This document shows, piece by piece, positions 36,295 to 45,165 of a stretch of DNA of 64,000 nt. Made by a program: the position numbers and the translations under genes. How positions within the stretch are numbered: the first letter of the stretch is position 1; the number at the start of each line of letters is the position of its first letter. Source of the DNA: Nitrospira sp. BO4 (GTDB lineage: Bacteria > Nitrospirota > Nitrospiria > Nitrospirales > Nitrospiraceae); contig JAMPUU010000010.1 in the NCBI GenBank assembly GCA_030144965.1, forward strand, positions 62,001-126,000, in the 5' to 3' direction. Under the pieces are notes generated by a model. That model was not told where the DNA came from. It searched no databases and saw only the letters and a program-made list of their open reading frames with translations.

Positions 36295-39200
36295 TTACGC
36301 CACGAGCTCAGCGGCGCGATAGCGGGCTCGGCCGTGGCGGCGCAGCACGGCTTGGCCCGCCGCCCCAAAGACGGCCGCCCGCGTCAGCACCGCCGCCGGC
36401 AGTGTGTAGCCCGGCTGCGCCGGCTCCGGCGGCCGCGTCGGATCGAGGATGAGGGTCTCATACCGCAGCGGACCGGTAAGCGCCGGGTCCTCGTCAAAGG
36501 CTACCGTGTCCGGCGTGAGGCTCAGCCCCGCCTCGTGCGTCTCAAAGGCCGGCCGCGCGAGCAGTTCGTCGTCCCGCAAATCCTCAAATTGCGCCAAGGC
36601 AAACGGCTCCTGCACCGGGGTGGTCGACACCGGTTGCGGCGTCGCACTGCGATTGGTGGCGGTGACGGTCACGGTGGTGGGGCCGCCGCGCAACGGCGCG
36701 GTGCCGAGTTTCGTAATCCGGCGCTTGAGCGGGACCACCCGCTCGCGCACGGTCAGCTCCGCTAACGGGTGCACCCGCAGGGTTTGTGCGGCGAGTGTCG
36801 TCTCGCGCAGGGTGACGATGGTGGGCTCGGTGCGCGGGAGTGTCGCGCTCCAGTTGCGGCGGTCCCGGAGGGCGTCGGTGACCAAGGCCAGCACATCGAC
36901 GGCCGCAGGCAACGGGGGCACGGTCCGGGAGCCGAACTGCCGCTCAAAATGCACGGACACTTTGAAGAACAGAATTTTGATGGTGGCCTTGCCCTCTACC
37001 TGCCAGGGCGTGGGACCAGCGAGCATCCCGCTGAACGAGATCCCCATCAGCAGACGGCCCCGGTAGCGCAAGGCAATGGCCGCCGCGACATCGACTTGAA
37101 ACGCCAACGGCGCCAGTTGCACGAGGGCATCGAAGCTCAGCATGCCGTCGAAGCTGAAGCCGCCGCCCGCCGCATGCAAATCCACGCGGGCTCCGAACTG
37201 CACGGTGTTGGAGGTGACGGCGAGATAGGCCTGGCAACGCAGCTGCAAGTTGTCGCCATCGGCCAGGGTCAGCGCGAGGCGGCTGAGGACGGGCAGGCCC
37301 GCCGGCGCCGGAAATCGTGGATGGACTCCTCCGATGGCCAGCACGAGGTTCGGCTGGCTCCCCCAGCGGGCGCGCAGGGCCATGTCCCCGGTCAGGGTGA
37401 AGTCCAGGATGCGCGAGTCGTAGAGCGTGGCATCGAGGGCCACGGTGCCTTCATTGAAATCCAGCACGCCTAAGGCATCCATGCGGATCTGGACCAGCGA
37501 ATGACTCTGGTTGGGCAGCAGGACTTGCAGCCGGCCCAGCACGATGAGGCGCACCGGTGTCGGCAGTTCGAGCAGCACCGCCAGATCGAGGGTCAACAAG
37601 GTGGGCGTGCCCCAGCGCAGTTGGACCATCGGGCCCAGGACATGCCGCCCGGGGGCGGGTGGGAACACGGCCCGCAGGTCGCTCACGAGTTGCGGCGCGT
37701 TCCGCACCGGATCACGGGGAAACAGCAGTGAATCCAGGGTGCCGGTCTTGAGTCCTTGGCGCACGGTCTCGGTGCGCACGGTGCGGTTGATGCCCAGCAG
37801 GCCCCCGATGCCGGTCAGGGTAAAGCCAAAGCCCAGGGGAATGGGCGTGAACCCCTCGGCGGTGATGAGCAGCACGAGGGAGTAGCCCTTGCTCCCATCG
37901 GGCAACCGGGTGCTCAAGAGCCCGATCGCCTTCACGGCGATGCGTTCGCCCAATTCAAGCTGCAGCACCCCGCCGTACTCGCCCTTCGCCGGGTCGAAGA
38001 ACAGGAATCCGCCCCCCGCCACCCCCGGCCCATTAATCGCCAATCCCACCCCACTCGGCGGCTTGAAGCTCGGAGAGAGGTCGAACAAGCCGAGGTTTCC
38101 TTCTCTGAAAGATACGCTGACGGTCACGCCAAGTCGCTCGATCGTGGCAGTGATTGGCCCGATGCTGAGGCTTCCGTTTATGCTCGCTTCTATATCGAAT
38201 CCGTCCTCTTGAACATCGAAACCCAGATGGAGAGCCTGCAGATGTAATGGACCGACCGATTTGTTCAGAGACAGACTGATATCCAATCCGCCGGCTCCTT
38301 GGAAGTAGATGCCTCGTTGGCTCGTCCAGCCGAGCAGGAGGTCGAATGGCGTGTTGATTCGATCTCGACCAATCGTTCCGACTAGAAATCCGTCGGCTTC
38401 GGACAACGGCATCACCACGTCAGCGCCGGTGAGAGCAAGTTCAAGAAAACTTTCGTGGCTGGTATCCGTGCTCTTGTCAAACCCACCTTTGAACGAAATC
38501 TGTCGGACCGTCAGAGCCGAACCGCCGGGAAATGAGACCAAGGTAAAAGGCGTGCCGTCGGGGTGACCATGACGGAAACCCATCATGACGCGGCCGTTCG
38601 CGAGCTTTCCCAAGCTGGGGGCAGTGTGAACCTGTAACGGCAGGTTGGGTCGGAGAATCATCGCCGTACGTCTGAGCACGTCGGCCTGAGCAGAGAGTTC
38701 AATGACCGTATCTTCGACTATATGCAGGGGGATTTCGCCATCCACTTGTCCCCGTATGATCGGTAACAGCCCAATGCCACCGTCCTCGGCATTCGGCGAG
38801 GTCGGCCTCGCGCCAAACAATGACAGCCCGACAATCAGTCCCCCGATGTCGCCGACTTGTTCGTAGAGATGAGTGATCAGTTGGAGGGATGAATCTGTTT
38901 CATCTTCGCGCAGCCGGCGACCGAGAAGAATCTCTTCGGCACGACGTTCCATGGCTTGAAACCGAACCGTCGAGCCGAGTGCACGTAACACCTGACCAAT
39001 TCGATTAACAAGATCCTCGACGGCAAAATGGGAAGTGCCCCACCCGTATGTTTCTCGCAGATGTCGTGATGGATCTGACAGTAATGCCTTCAGATGATTG
39101 TAATGAACGATGGCGCGAATGTGCTCGACCTGATGGATGCTCTCATCGGCTGCGAAATGTTTGAACTCGAAAATGTTCATCAGATGGAGAACGGCGGAAG

Positions 39201-39627
39201 CTAGCGGAGATGTACTGGAGAGATAACTGGTCAGCAGCAAATCGAAGATTCGTCTAGGAAGCTGCGTATGAATGTTGGTGCGGGAAATATAATCGCCTTG
39301 CGCGGCGAGGCGCGTCGGCAGCTCGTCGGAATATCGGTTGATGTCCTGGACCAGTTTCCCCATGGCGCTCGCAAGTTCCCCGACGCGAACCGCCATCAAT
39401 ACCTCATCCTCCCATTCGGCTTCGGAAGACTCCAAGACGATATGGAGCTTGGCGAGAAAGTTCGTCAGGTCGATCCCGGTCAGCCCTATCTCTTCCAGTC
39501 CGGGTGGGAGCTTCCATCCCAGAAAGTTGACGAATGCGTTGGCCGAGGCGGAAGTCCGCGCGACTTCCTTGAGGATCGACAGGGCCTTACCGAGCCCGAG
39601 CGCCGAATTGGTGACCGTATTCCCCAT
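36295..39627 (-). CDS. DUF6603-type large beta-rich protein of the six-gene operon
   Basis: 1,110 residues from ATG 39627 (TAGGTG 9 bases before it, overlapping the preceding stop); GTG 39636 is an alternative. Helical N-terminal third (about 1-290) and a long beta-rich remainder with repeated hydrophobic strands and Gly turns, including ...LGFGFTLTGIGGLLGINRTVRTETVRQGLKTGTLDSLLFPRDP, which I recognise as DUF6603. The second half of the gene has a much higher GC content than the first (boundary near 38,050). No signal peptide. Biochemical role unknown; the strand pattern resembles elongated lipid- or polymer-binding beta proteins only in a general way. Confidence 0.8.
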   Translation of the reverse strand: MGNTVTNSALGLGKALSILKEVARTSASANAFVNFLGWKLPPGLEEIGLTGIDLTNFLAKLHIVLESSEAEWEDEVLMAVRVGELASAMGKLVQDINRYSDELPTRLAAQGDYISRTNIHTQLPRRIFDLLLTSYLSSTSPLASAVLHLMNIFEFKHFAADESIHQVEHIRAIVHYNHLKALLSDPSRHLRETYGWGTSHFAVEDLVNRIGQVLRALGSTVRFQAMERRAEEILLGRRLREDETDSSLQLITHLYEQVGDIGGLIVGLSLFGARPTSPNAEDGGIGLLPIIRGQVDGEIPLHIVEDTVIELSAQADVLRRTAMILRPNLPLQVHTAPSLGKLANGRVMMGFRHGHPDGTPFTLVSFPGGSALTVRQISFKGGFDKSTDTSHESFLELALTGADVVMPLSEADGFLVGTIGRDRINTPFDLLLGWTSQRGIYFQGAGGLDISLSLNKSVGPLHLQALHLGFDVQEDGFDIEASINGSLSIGPITATIERLGVTVSVSFREGNLGLFDLSPSFKPPSGVGLAINGPGVAGGGFLFFDPAKGEYGGVLQLELGERIAVKAIGLLSTRLPDGSKGYSLVLLITAEGFTPIPLGFGFTLTGIGGLLGINRTVRTETVRQGLKTGTLDSLLFPRDPVRNAPQLVSDLRAVFPPAPGRHVLGPMVQLRWGTPTLLTLDLAVLLELPTPVRLIVLGRLQVLLPNQSHSLVQIRMDALGVLDFNEGTVALDATLYDSRILDFTLTGDMALRARWGSQPNLVLAIGGVHPRFPAPAGLPVLSRLALTLADGDNLQLRCQAYLAVTSNTVQFGARVDLHAAGGGFSFDGMLSFDALVQLAPLAFQVDVAAAIALRYRGRLLMGISFSGMLAGPTPWQVEGKATIKILFFKVSVHFERQFGSRTVPPLPAAVDVLALVTDALRDRRNWSATLPRTEPTIVTLRETTLAAQTLRVHPLAELTVRERVVPLKRRITKLGTAPLRGGPTTVTVTATNRSATPQPVSTTPVQEPFALAQFEDLRDDELLARPAFETHEAGLSLTPDTVAFDEDPALTGPLRYETLILDPTRPPEPAQPGYTLPAAVLTRAAVFGAAGQAVLRRHGRARYRAAELVA

Positions 39628-39636
39628 GCTCGACAC

Positions 39637-41742
39637 CTACTGCTCCAACTTCCCGGTTGCGAAGTCGAACTTGTCAGCCGCAGAACGAATCCTGAGATCG
39701 TTCGTCTTCACACCCAGCGCGCGGAGATAGGGCTCGGACTCCTTTTCCGGCTGCCAGGCGAGAATCTTCGCCGGGTGTTTCGTCCGTTGGGTAGCCGGTT
39801 TCGATGGTTCGAGCTGAAGATTCTTGGATTTATCTTCAGCGCGCTGATTCCAGAACTCAACCCAGCCGGACCCTGGAGTCGGAGGCAGTGACGTGAGGCC
39901 AAGATGTTCACCCCAGAGTGATTGGCGAAACGCGGTGACGGTCTGGTTGGGAACCGCCGAATCAGGCTGCTTCTCGCATATCACCACGTTCAACTCCGTC
40001 GAGCGAGTCGGCTGCCTTGTCTGGCCAGGATTGGCATGTTGTGTCGGCCGTGCTGTTCCAATCTTGACGGCTGCGACAATAGCGATGACGAGCGGACTTA
40101 ACAGCCAGATGACGATGCCCATCATCAGTTTCTTCCACCATTTCCCGTCCTCGATCTGATCGGCCAGCTTCTCTTCCACAATAGTGGACAGCTGAATCTG
40201 GTTCAGAGATGCGCCGTCCAAGTTAGCGCTACCCACCGTCGCCCACACATCATCAACGATCGCCACTTTGCTGTGGACATAAATGGGCATGATCTCGTAT
40301 TTCTGGGCGGTTTCTTGACAACTCCAGATGGTGAAGAGGCCGAGGCGCTTCTTTACCAGCGGCTCTCCCAATGCTTTGACGAGATCGGAGCGGAACTGCT
40401 TGATCAATTGAATTTGCTTTTCCGGATAACCGGAAACATCCGGTTTGGCGTTCATGACGAGAATGACTTCCAACTTGGACGCTTCCTGCATCCGCATTCG
40501 CTCAAGCAAGGCGTCGAAGATCTCCGGCGCGGTAAAATACTGATCTTCGAGATAGACAAAGTTTTTGGCCTGAGCGATGGCGCGTTGGTAAGCCTCCAGC
40601 GCGCCGGTTTCTCCATGAGGAAGCGCAGGTCCCCCCGTGTGTGAAGTCGTAAATGTTCCGCCCGGGAGGGTACGAATGACCTGAACGCCGATGCCCGGTT
40701 GGGCTGCCGCGGCCTGTCCCGTGGCGGGAGAGAGCGCAGATGATGATGAGTCCGCCGCATTCCATATGGTCGTGAATGTACGGTCGATATGCTCAACGGC
40801 CGGCCCTTCCACTTTCACACTGATGTCATGAATCAAGGAACCGCGATGGCGACGATCTTGAATCATATGGTCAGGAGCCCCGAAGTATGATTGCGACATG
40901 GTAGAGCCCAATACAAAGGCCGTCTTCCCGTCGAGAATAACCGCCTTCGCATGCATAAAGGACGGAAGGTTGAGCGGGGAAAGAAAAATGGGGAACGAAC
41001 GGACTCTGGCGCTGCTGTTCTTGAAGAAATCCTCCACCAAGCCGTCGGTGTCGGCGCCGAAGATTCTGCCGAACAGGGGAACATCCTGAACAAGAATGTT
41101 GATGGACGCAAGCGTGGCGGCTTTGGTCTTGAGGATTTCATGCACTCTCAACCCATTGACCGGCACATTCTCGGGCGGCGGGTCGGGAACGAATTTAGTG
41201 ATCAGATTCTTCCCCAGCCAAAAATTCATGTTCATGAAATGGATAGACGTGCCGGCTTTATTGATGTCATCGGTCAGCAGAGGAAACAGTTTCTCCCCGT
41301 CTTTCAAAATGACCACTTCGTTGCCGGTGGTCCAGGTGATGGGAGTCCCATCGGCACGAAGATTGGGATTAGTGGGGTCGAGCGTGGCGTTAGTCACCAG
41401 CCAGCCTTCGATATTGGCCCGATGGATGTTGATCGTGGTGAGAGTCAGCGTGCCGTCGGTGACGTCCTTGTGCTCGGCGGTCTGATGCAACAATCGCAAC
41501 CCCGGCCCGTAGATCCTCACGACGATGTCGGGGTTTCTGTCGAGTACCCAGGCCCGGTATTGGTCAGGAGAGTACGCAATGCTGAACGATCCATTGTCAT
41601 CACTGAAGACCGCCTTGGAGTCCTTGTTAAGGATCTCCTCGGAAAACAGCGGATCGAAATCCACCGCGACGATCGCGAGGCCTTTGATCCCCTTATCCGT
41701 TCCGGCGTAGACGACGCGGCCCTGAACGCTTGTATTGGCCAT
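39637..41742 (-). CDS. two-HKD phospholipase D-like protein with beta-sandwich head, first gene of the six-gene operon
   Basis: 701 residues. N-terminal beta-sandwich (about 5-110, SVQGRVVYAGTDKGIKGLAIVAVDFD) similar to carboxypeptidase-regulatory or transthyretin-like domains. Two complete catalytic motifs follow: H264-x-K266-x4-D271 (MHAKAVILDGKTAFVLGS) and H490-x-K492-x4-D497 (VHSKVAIVDDVWATVGSANLDG). A membrane helix at about 540-559 follows the second motif, then a 140-residue soluble tail. Family chemistry is phosphodiester hydrolysis or transfer on lipid or nucleic acid, with both motifs in one chain forming one active site. No signal peptide. It probably anchors the operon products to the membrane. 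Confidence 0.85.
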   Translation of the reverse strand: MANTSVQGRVVYAGTDKGIKGLAIVAVDFDPLFSEEILNKDSKAVFSDDNGSFSIAYSPDQYRAWVLDRNPDIVVRIYGPGLRLLHQTAEHKDVTDGTLTLTTINIHRANIEGWLVTNATLDPTNPNLRADGTPITWTTGNEVVILKDGEKLFPLLTDDINKAGTSIHFMNMNFWLGKNLITKFVPDPPPENVPVNGLRVHEILKTKAATLASINILVQDVPLFGRIFGADTDGLVEDFFKNSSARVRSFPIFLSPLNLPSFMHAKAVILDGKTAFVLGSTMSQSYFGAPDHMIQDRRHRGSLIHDISVKVEGPAVEHIDRTFTTIWNAADSSSSALSPATGQAAAAQPGIGVQVIRTLPGGTFTTSHTGGPALPHGETGALEAYQRAIAQAKNFVYLEDQYFTAPEIFDALLERMRMQEASKLEVILVMNAKPDVSGYPEKQIQLIKQFRSDLVKALGEPLVKKRLGLFTIWSCQETAQKYEIMPIYVHSKVAIVDDVWATVGSANLDGASLNQIQLSTIVEEKLADQIEDGKWWKKLMMGIVIWLLSPLVIAIVAAVKIGTARPTQHANPGQTRQPTRSTELNVVICEKQPDSAVPNQTVTAFRQSLWGEHLGLTSLPPTPGSGWVEFWNQRAEDKSKNLQLEPSKPATQRTKHPAKILAWQPEKESEPYLRALGVKTNDLRIRSAADKFDFATGKLEQ

Positions 41743-41783
41743 GTTGGTGGCCCAGAAGGAAATGCGGATGTGTTGGTTTACGG

Positions 41784-41812
41784 AAACTACTCTGGTCGAT
41801 GAATGGTGTCAA
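41784..41812 (-). promoter_or_regulatory. promoter of the six-gene operon
   Basis: Minus strand TTGACA (complement of 41807-41812), exactly 17 bases, TAGTTT (complement of 41784-41789), about 45 bases before the PLD start. The -35 is perfect. Confidence 0.65.
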
Positions 41813-41884
41813 CCTGCCGTGTCCTAGACCCACAAGTGAAATGCAGGAGATAGCGTATATTTGGATGACGGAGATCTGAATGAC

Positions 41885-41914
41885 GAAGGGGCTCTCCCTA
41901 CAGGAGAGCCCTTC
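41885..41914. terminator. hairpin upstream of the six-gene operon
   Basis: Arms GAAGGGGCTCTCC and GGAGAGCCCTTC (12 bp with one bulged G), 5-base loop. It lies 33 bases after the stop of the OmpA lipoprotein (minus) and should end that transcript before the next promoter. No T run follows. Confidence 0.55.
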
Positions 41915-41947
41915 TGTTAACGGAAAGCGCACACACTTTTTTCTCGA

Positions 41948-42970
41948 CTACTTGACGATAACCTCAACTCGTCGATTCTTGGCTCGGCCCTCTGCCGTGT
42001 TGTTGTTTGCAACCGGATTGCTTTCTCCATGACCAGCAGCCGACAGGTTGCTGGTGAGCCCTCCGCCACGTAAAGCCTGGGCTGCGCTCTCCGCGCGAGC
42101 GTCCGATAGCTCCTTATTCGTCGGAAATTTTTTCTTTAAAGCACTCCTGATCGGAACATTGTCGGTGTAGCCGGCCACATGGACCTGCTTTTCCGGAAAG
42201 TCTTTCAGGACGCCACCCACTCGTTGCAAGGCATCGGCTCCGGCAGGCTTGAGTTGATCTTGGCCTGAGTCAAAGAGATAACCGGAAGCCAAGTTGATCA
42301 GAAGACGCTCGCTGTTCAGATCGACCGCAATATTACCCTTGGCGATCTCAGGACGGAGAGCTCGGATCAGCCCACGCTGCGCCTCTTGCAGCTTCGCCGT
42401 TTCAGCGGACAAGTCGCCCCGCAGACCAGCGAGTTCCTTGTCACGATCGGCGAGCTGGCTTTCCAGATCAGCCACACGCTGGTTGGCGGCCGCGAGTTCT
42501 GCGGCAAGCCGGTCCTTATCCCCACTGTGTTGCCGGGCGGCGGCCAGTTCCGCCGCGAGGCCATCCTTCTCCATTTGCGCTGCCGATAGTTGACTGGCGA
42601 GAGTCACAGAGTCGCCGGTACTGGAGCGTAAGGCGACGATCTCCCGATCGCGGTCGGCGAGCTGTCTCTCCAAATCGCTCACGCGGTTGCTCAGCGTTCC
42701 ATTTTGCTTCCGAGCCGCTTCCAGTTCATCGGCCAATCGTTGCCGATCTCGTTCCAGGGCCGCCAGACGGGCAGCCATTTCTTGTGATGCATCAGGCGGG
42801 ACGACCTTTGCAGTTGAAGGGCACCCCGAGCCTTGGTGATAGCCGTACCATTGGTCGATACACACGGTCGGCTGCTTGATATACGCATCGGGGTGCTGCT
42901 TCAGAAATGATGAACAACCCATCAAGGCAACCAAGATCGCCATGCCTATTGCCGTCTTAAGTGTCCTCAT
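41948..42970 (-). CDS. OmpA-family lipoprotein with coiled-coil linker
   Basis: 340 residues from ATG 42970 (AAGGAG 7 bases before). Lipobox LVALMGC near residue 19, then a coiled-coil region rich in Asp/Arg/Leu (about 60-200, with several near-identical copies of LxxxLADRDxExxxL), and a C-terminal OmpA domain (LNSERLLINLASGYLFDSGQDQLKPAGADALQRVGGVLKDFPEKQVHVAGYTDNVPIR...AESAAQALRGGGL...GHGESNPVANNNTAEGRAKNRRVEVIV) with Asp and Arg that bind peptidoglycan. It links outer membrane to cell wall. It directly follows mscL. Confidence 0.93.
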   Translation of the reverse strand: MRTLKTAIGMAILVALMGCSSFLKQHPDAYIKQPTVCIDQWYGYHQGSGCPSTAKVVPPDASQEMAARLAALERDRQRLADELEAARKQNGTLSNRVSDLERQLADRDREIVALRSSTGDSVTLASQLSAAQMEKDGLAAELAAARQHSGDKDRLAAELAAANQRVADLESQLADRDKELAGLRGDLSAETAKLQEAQRGLIRALRPEIAKGNIAVDLNSERLLINLASGYLFDSGQDQLKPAGADALQRVGGVLKDFPEKQVHVAGYTDNVPIRSALKKKFPTNKELSDARAESAAQALRGGGLTSNLSAAGHGESNPVANNNTAEGRAKNRRVEVIVK

Positions 42971-43041
42971 GATGATCTCCTTACCTTCCAGGCACGTGAC
43001 ATACGCCACGCAACCTTCACGCTCCGTGTATCGCTGTCACG

Positions 43042-43464
43042 CTACTGTCGGCTCTTCAACAGATCGCGGATCTCCATCAACAATTTCTCTTCGTTAGTTG
43101 GTGCCGGTGGAGCAGGCGGTGGTGGCGGCGGTGCCTCTTGCCTAAACCGGTTCACCTGCTTGACCAGGATGAAAATGACAAAGGCGATAATGATGAAGTC
43201 GAACACGCTTTGGAGAAAGACTCCGTAATTGAGCGTCGGAGCCCCGGCGGCTTTTGCGGCGGCTAAGGATGGAGGTGATGTTCGAGACAGGTCGATGAAG
43301 AGACTGGAAAAATCCACTTTTCCCATCAGCAGTCCCATCGGGGGCATGAGAACGTCGCTGACGAGTGACGACACGATCTTGCCGAACGCTCCACCGATGA
43401 TGACACCGATCGCCATGTCTAGGACGTTGCCCTTCATGGCAAACTCTTTGAACTCTTTCAGCAT
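43042..43464 (-). CDS. mscL: large-conductance mechanosensitive channel
   Basis: 140 residues. [56 protein letters not shown] is classical MscL, followed by a second membrane helix (about 70-95) and a short coiled-coil tail after a Pro-rich stretch ([11 protein letters not shown]) before [13 protein letters not shown]. It opens under membrane tension to release solutes. The OmpA lipoprotein gene begins 71 bases after it. Confidence 0.97.
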   Translation of the reverse strand: MLKEFKEFAMKGNVLDMAIGVIIGGAFGKIVSSLVSDVLMPPMGLLMGKVDFSSLFIDLSRTSPPSLAAAKAAGAPTLNYGVFLQSVFDFIIIAFVIFILVKQVNRFRQEAPPPPPPAPPAPTNEEKLLMEIRDLLKSRQ

Positions 43465-43739
43465 GCTGCTCCTCCTTTGAGAAAGCGGATCAGTGCGACA
43501 CCGTAAATAGCCTCAGACTTTCAATTGTCGGTCATTGCGCGTGGAAGTTTCAAGACAAGGAGAACGATAGGCTCGACGGATACTAACAATCTCGTCCAGT
43601 GAGGCTGCACAAAGGGAACGGTCGAGGCGTAATCTTTCTCACCCACCCGTCTCGAGTCGCTTTCGCAGCTCTTGTCCGTTGGTGCGTTGAGACCTACACA
43701 TTGTGAGAGCGACGCCGGAGCTTTTGCAGCATGCTCAGC

Positions 43740-44843
43740 CTATCGTTTACGAGTCGTATCGAAGGCATAGCCGAGCGTGAGCAGGTACAAATTGTCCGTA
43801 TCGCTGGTGCCGGCAGGCGGCCGATTGTTGTATCGCGTGGTCACCTGGAATCCGCTCGCCAGACTACCTAAAATCCTCAAGCGAAACCCGTTATCCATCG
43901 TGTAGTAAAAATCCGAGAAGGTTTGGAGAGACGGGAAAATTTCGTTGTAATGATAGAGCGTGACACGGCCGTCGAACAGGGGCCAATCCAATTTCATGGC
44001 CACACGCCCGCGAAAACTTGCCTTATCCGGAAACGGATCACGAAAGTCTTCATTGAAATATGACGGACCCGCTTCAGTGTACAAGGTCATGTCTTTAAAA
44101 ATGCCGTCGTAGTCTCCGCGCTCAATCCATTGATACCCCGCACCGCTGGAGATCGCAGTTCTCAGCTTCAAGTTTTGTAATCGGTCGTTCTCAAAATAGG
44201 CAGACGTATACCAGAAAAACCGTTTAGTGACGAAGAAGTCGAGTTTGATCGTCCCTCGAGCATTCCGAGTGATAAGGCTGCCCGCATTGTCGCCATAGAC
44301 GTAGCGGCCCAGCAATGTCAACCGAAGCTGCTCGCTTCGAGCCACAAGATCGCCCAGCACGCTGATGTTCCGGAGTTGGCTATTTCCTGTGGCTTGTGAG
44401 TACCCGGCATTCAAACTACCGGTGTAAATGACCGGGGGTTGGACCATAGGGTTTACTTGAGTCACCGTATCCATCGGTACCGTCACCGTACTTACTGTCG
44501 GCCCTCCCTTGAGTTTCATCATTCCAGGGTCGCTCTCTTCGACGGTTCCGACCAGAACGGATCCTTCCTTCAAATGAAAGGGAATAGGATGAGAGACGGT
44601 CAGTTTACTGACCGCTTCCCACTTCACCTTGATGATGTCGCTCACCATGGAGTTTTTAATCTGAAGTATCCCGCCCGTCATCTCTATCACTTCACCATAG
44701 ATCACACTGCCGTCTTTCAAGGTCACGACGTCCAGTGCCGGAGCTGAAGCCGGTTGCGCTGAGGTGGACTCATCGGCAGCAGAAGCGACGTTCCCCATCA
44801 TGAAGAGAAGCATCATTACGGCAAACAGAACCGACTGCTTCAT
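43740..44843 (-). CDS. DUF481-family outer-membrane protein
   Basis: 367 residues. Signal peptide 1-22 (...MGNVASA-AD). Region about 35-150 has two copies of a (V/L)KDGSVIYGEVIEMTGGILQIK / LKEGSVLVGTVEESDPGMMKLKGG small beta domain. The barrel (about 150-367) contains YTGSLNAGYSQATGNSQLRNISVLGDLVARSEQLRLTLLGRYVYGDN, the DUF481/YdiY pattern, and ends with LYLLTLGYAFDTTRKR. Salt- or acid-induced homologues are known; function unproven. Confidence 0.9.
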   Translation of the reverse strand: MKQSVLFAVMMLLFMMGNVASAADESTSAQPASAPALDVVTLKDGSVIYGEVIEMTGGILQIKNSMVSDIIKVKWEAVSKLTVSHPIPFHLKEGSVLVGTVEESDPGMMKLKGGPTVSTVTVPMDTVTQVNPMVQPPVIYTGSLNAGYSQATGNSQLRNISVLGDLVARSEQLRLTLLGRYVYGDNAGSLITRNARGTIKLDFFVTKRFFWYTSAYFENDRLQNLKLRTAISSGAGYQWIERGDYDGIFKDMTLYTEAGPSYFNEDFRDPFPDKASFRGRVAMKLDWPLFDGRVTLYHYNEIFPSLQTFSDFYYTMDNGFRLRILGSLASGFQVTTRYNNRPPAGTSDTDNLYLLTLGYAFDTTRKR

Positions 44844-45165
44844 GTATCCTCCTTCGTAACTCGGAACCCATCGAGACGGTGAACTTTAGGGCTATACCGT
44901 GTTTGCCATGACACCGCAGCAGATGGATGCCGCGTGCAGCACTCGCCGCTTCGGATCTTCTGGAGATTCTCAAGCGTGTAGGGATTCTTACAGGCGAGTG
45001 GTTATAGCACTGGTAGGCATATCCGAATTCGCGTACCTCTTATCGCATAATTTCCATTCAGGCTCGAGATGAAGGCGCACCTTGGCGCCGGTAACAACTC
45101 ATAAGACCGATCGCTGAGACTTCGAGTCGCACACAGCCACACCGTGGGTTTTTTCACGACCGCTC
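44844..45165. other. 322-base intergenic region upstream of the DUF481 gene
   Basis: Both flanking genes are on the minus strand. It contains an AT-rich stretch (around 44990-45050, including GCTATAACC on the minus strand) that could hold a promoter for the DUF481 gene. No RNA gene or clear terminator is visible; the 5'-GTTTTTTC run at about 45147 follows only a 4-bp stem. Confidence 0.4.

Noticed and set aside
36769-37473. Long plus-strand open frame opposite the DUF6603 gene (234 codons)
   Set aside because: It is a shadow of GC-rich codons of the minus-strand gene, without a ribosome site or recognisable protein features.
25737-41742. Reading the six-gene operon as a phage tail or contractile injection system
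   Set aside because: No sheath, tube, spike, baseplate or AAA+ genes are present; the proteins do not match those families in the segments I can read.
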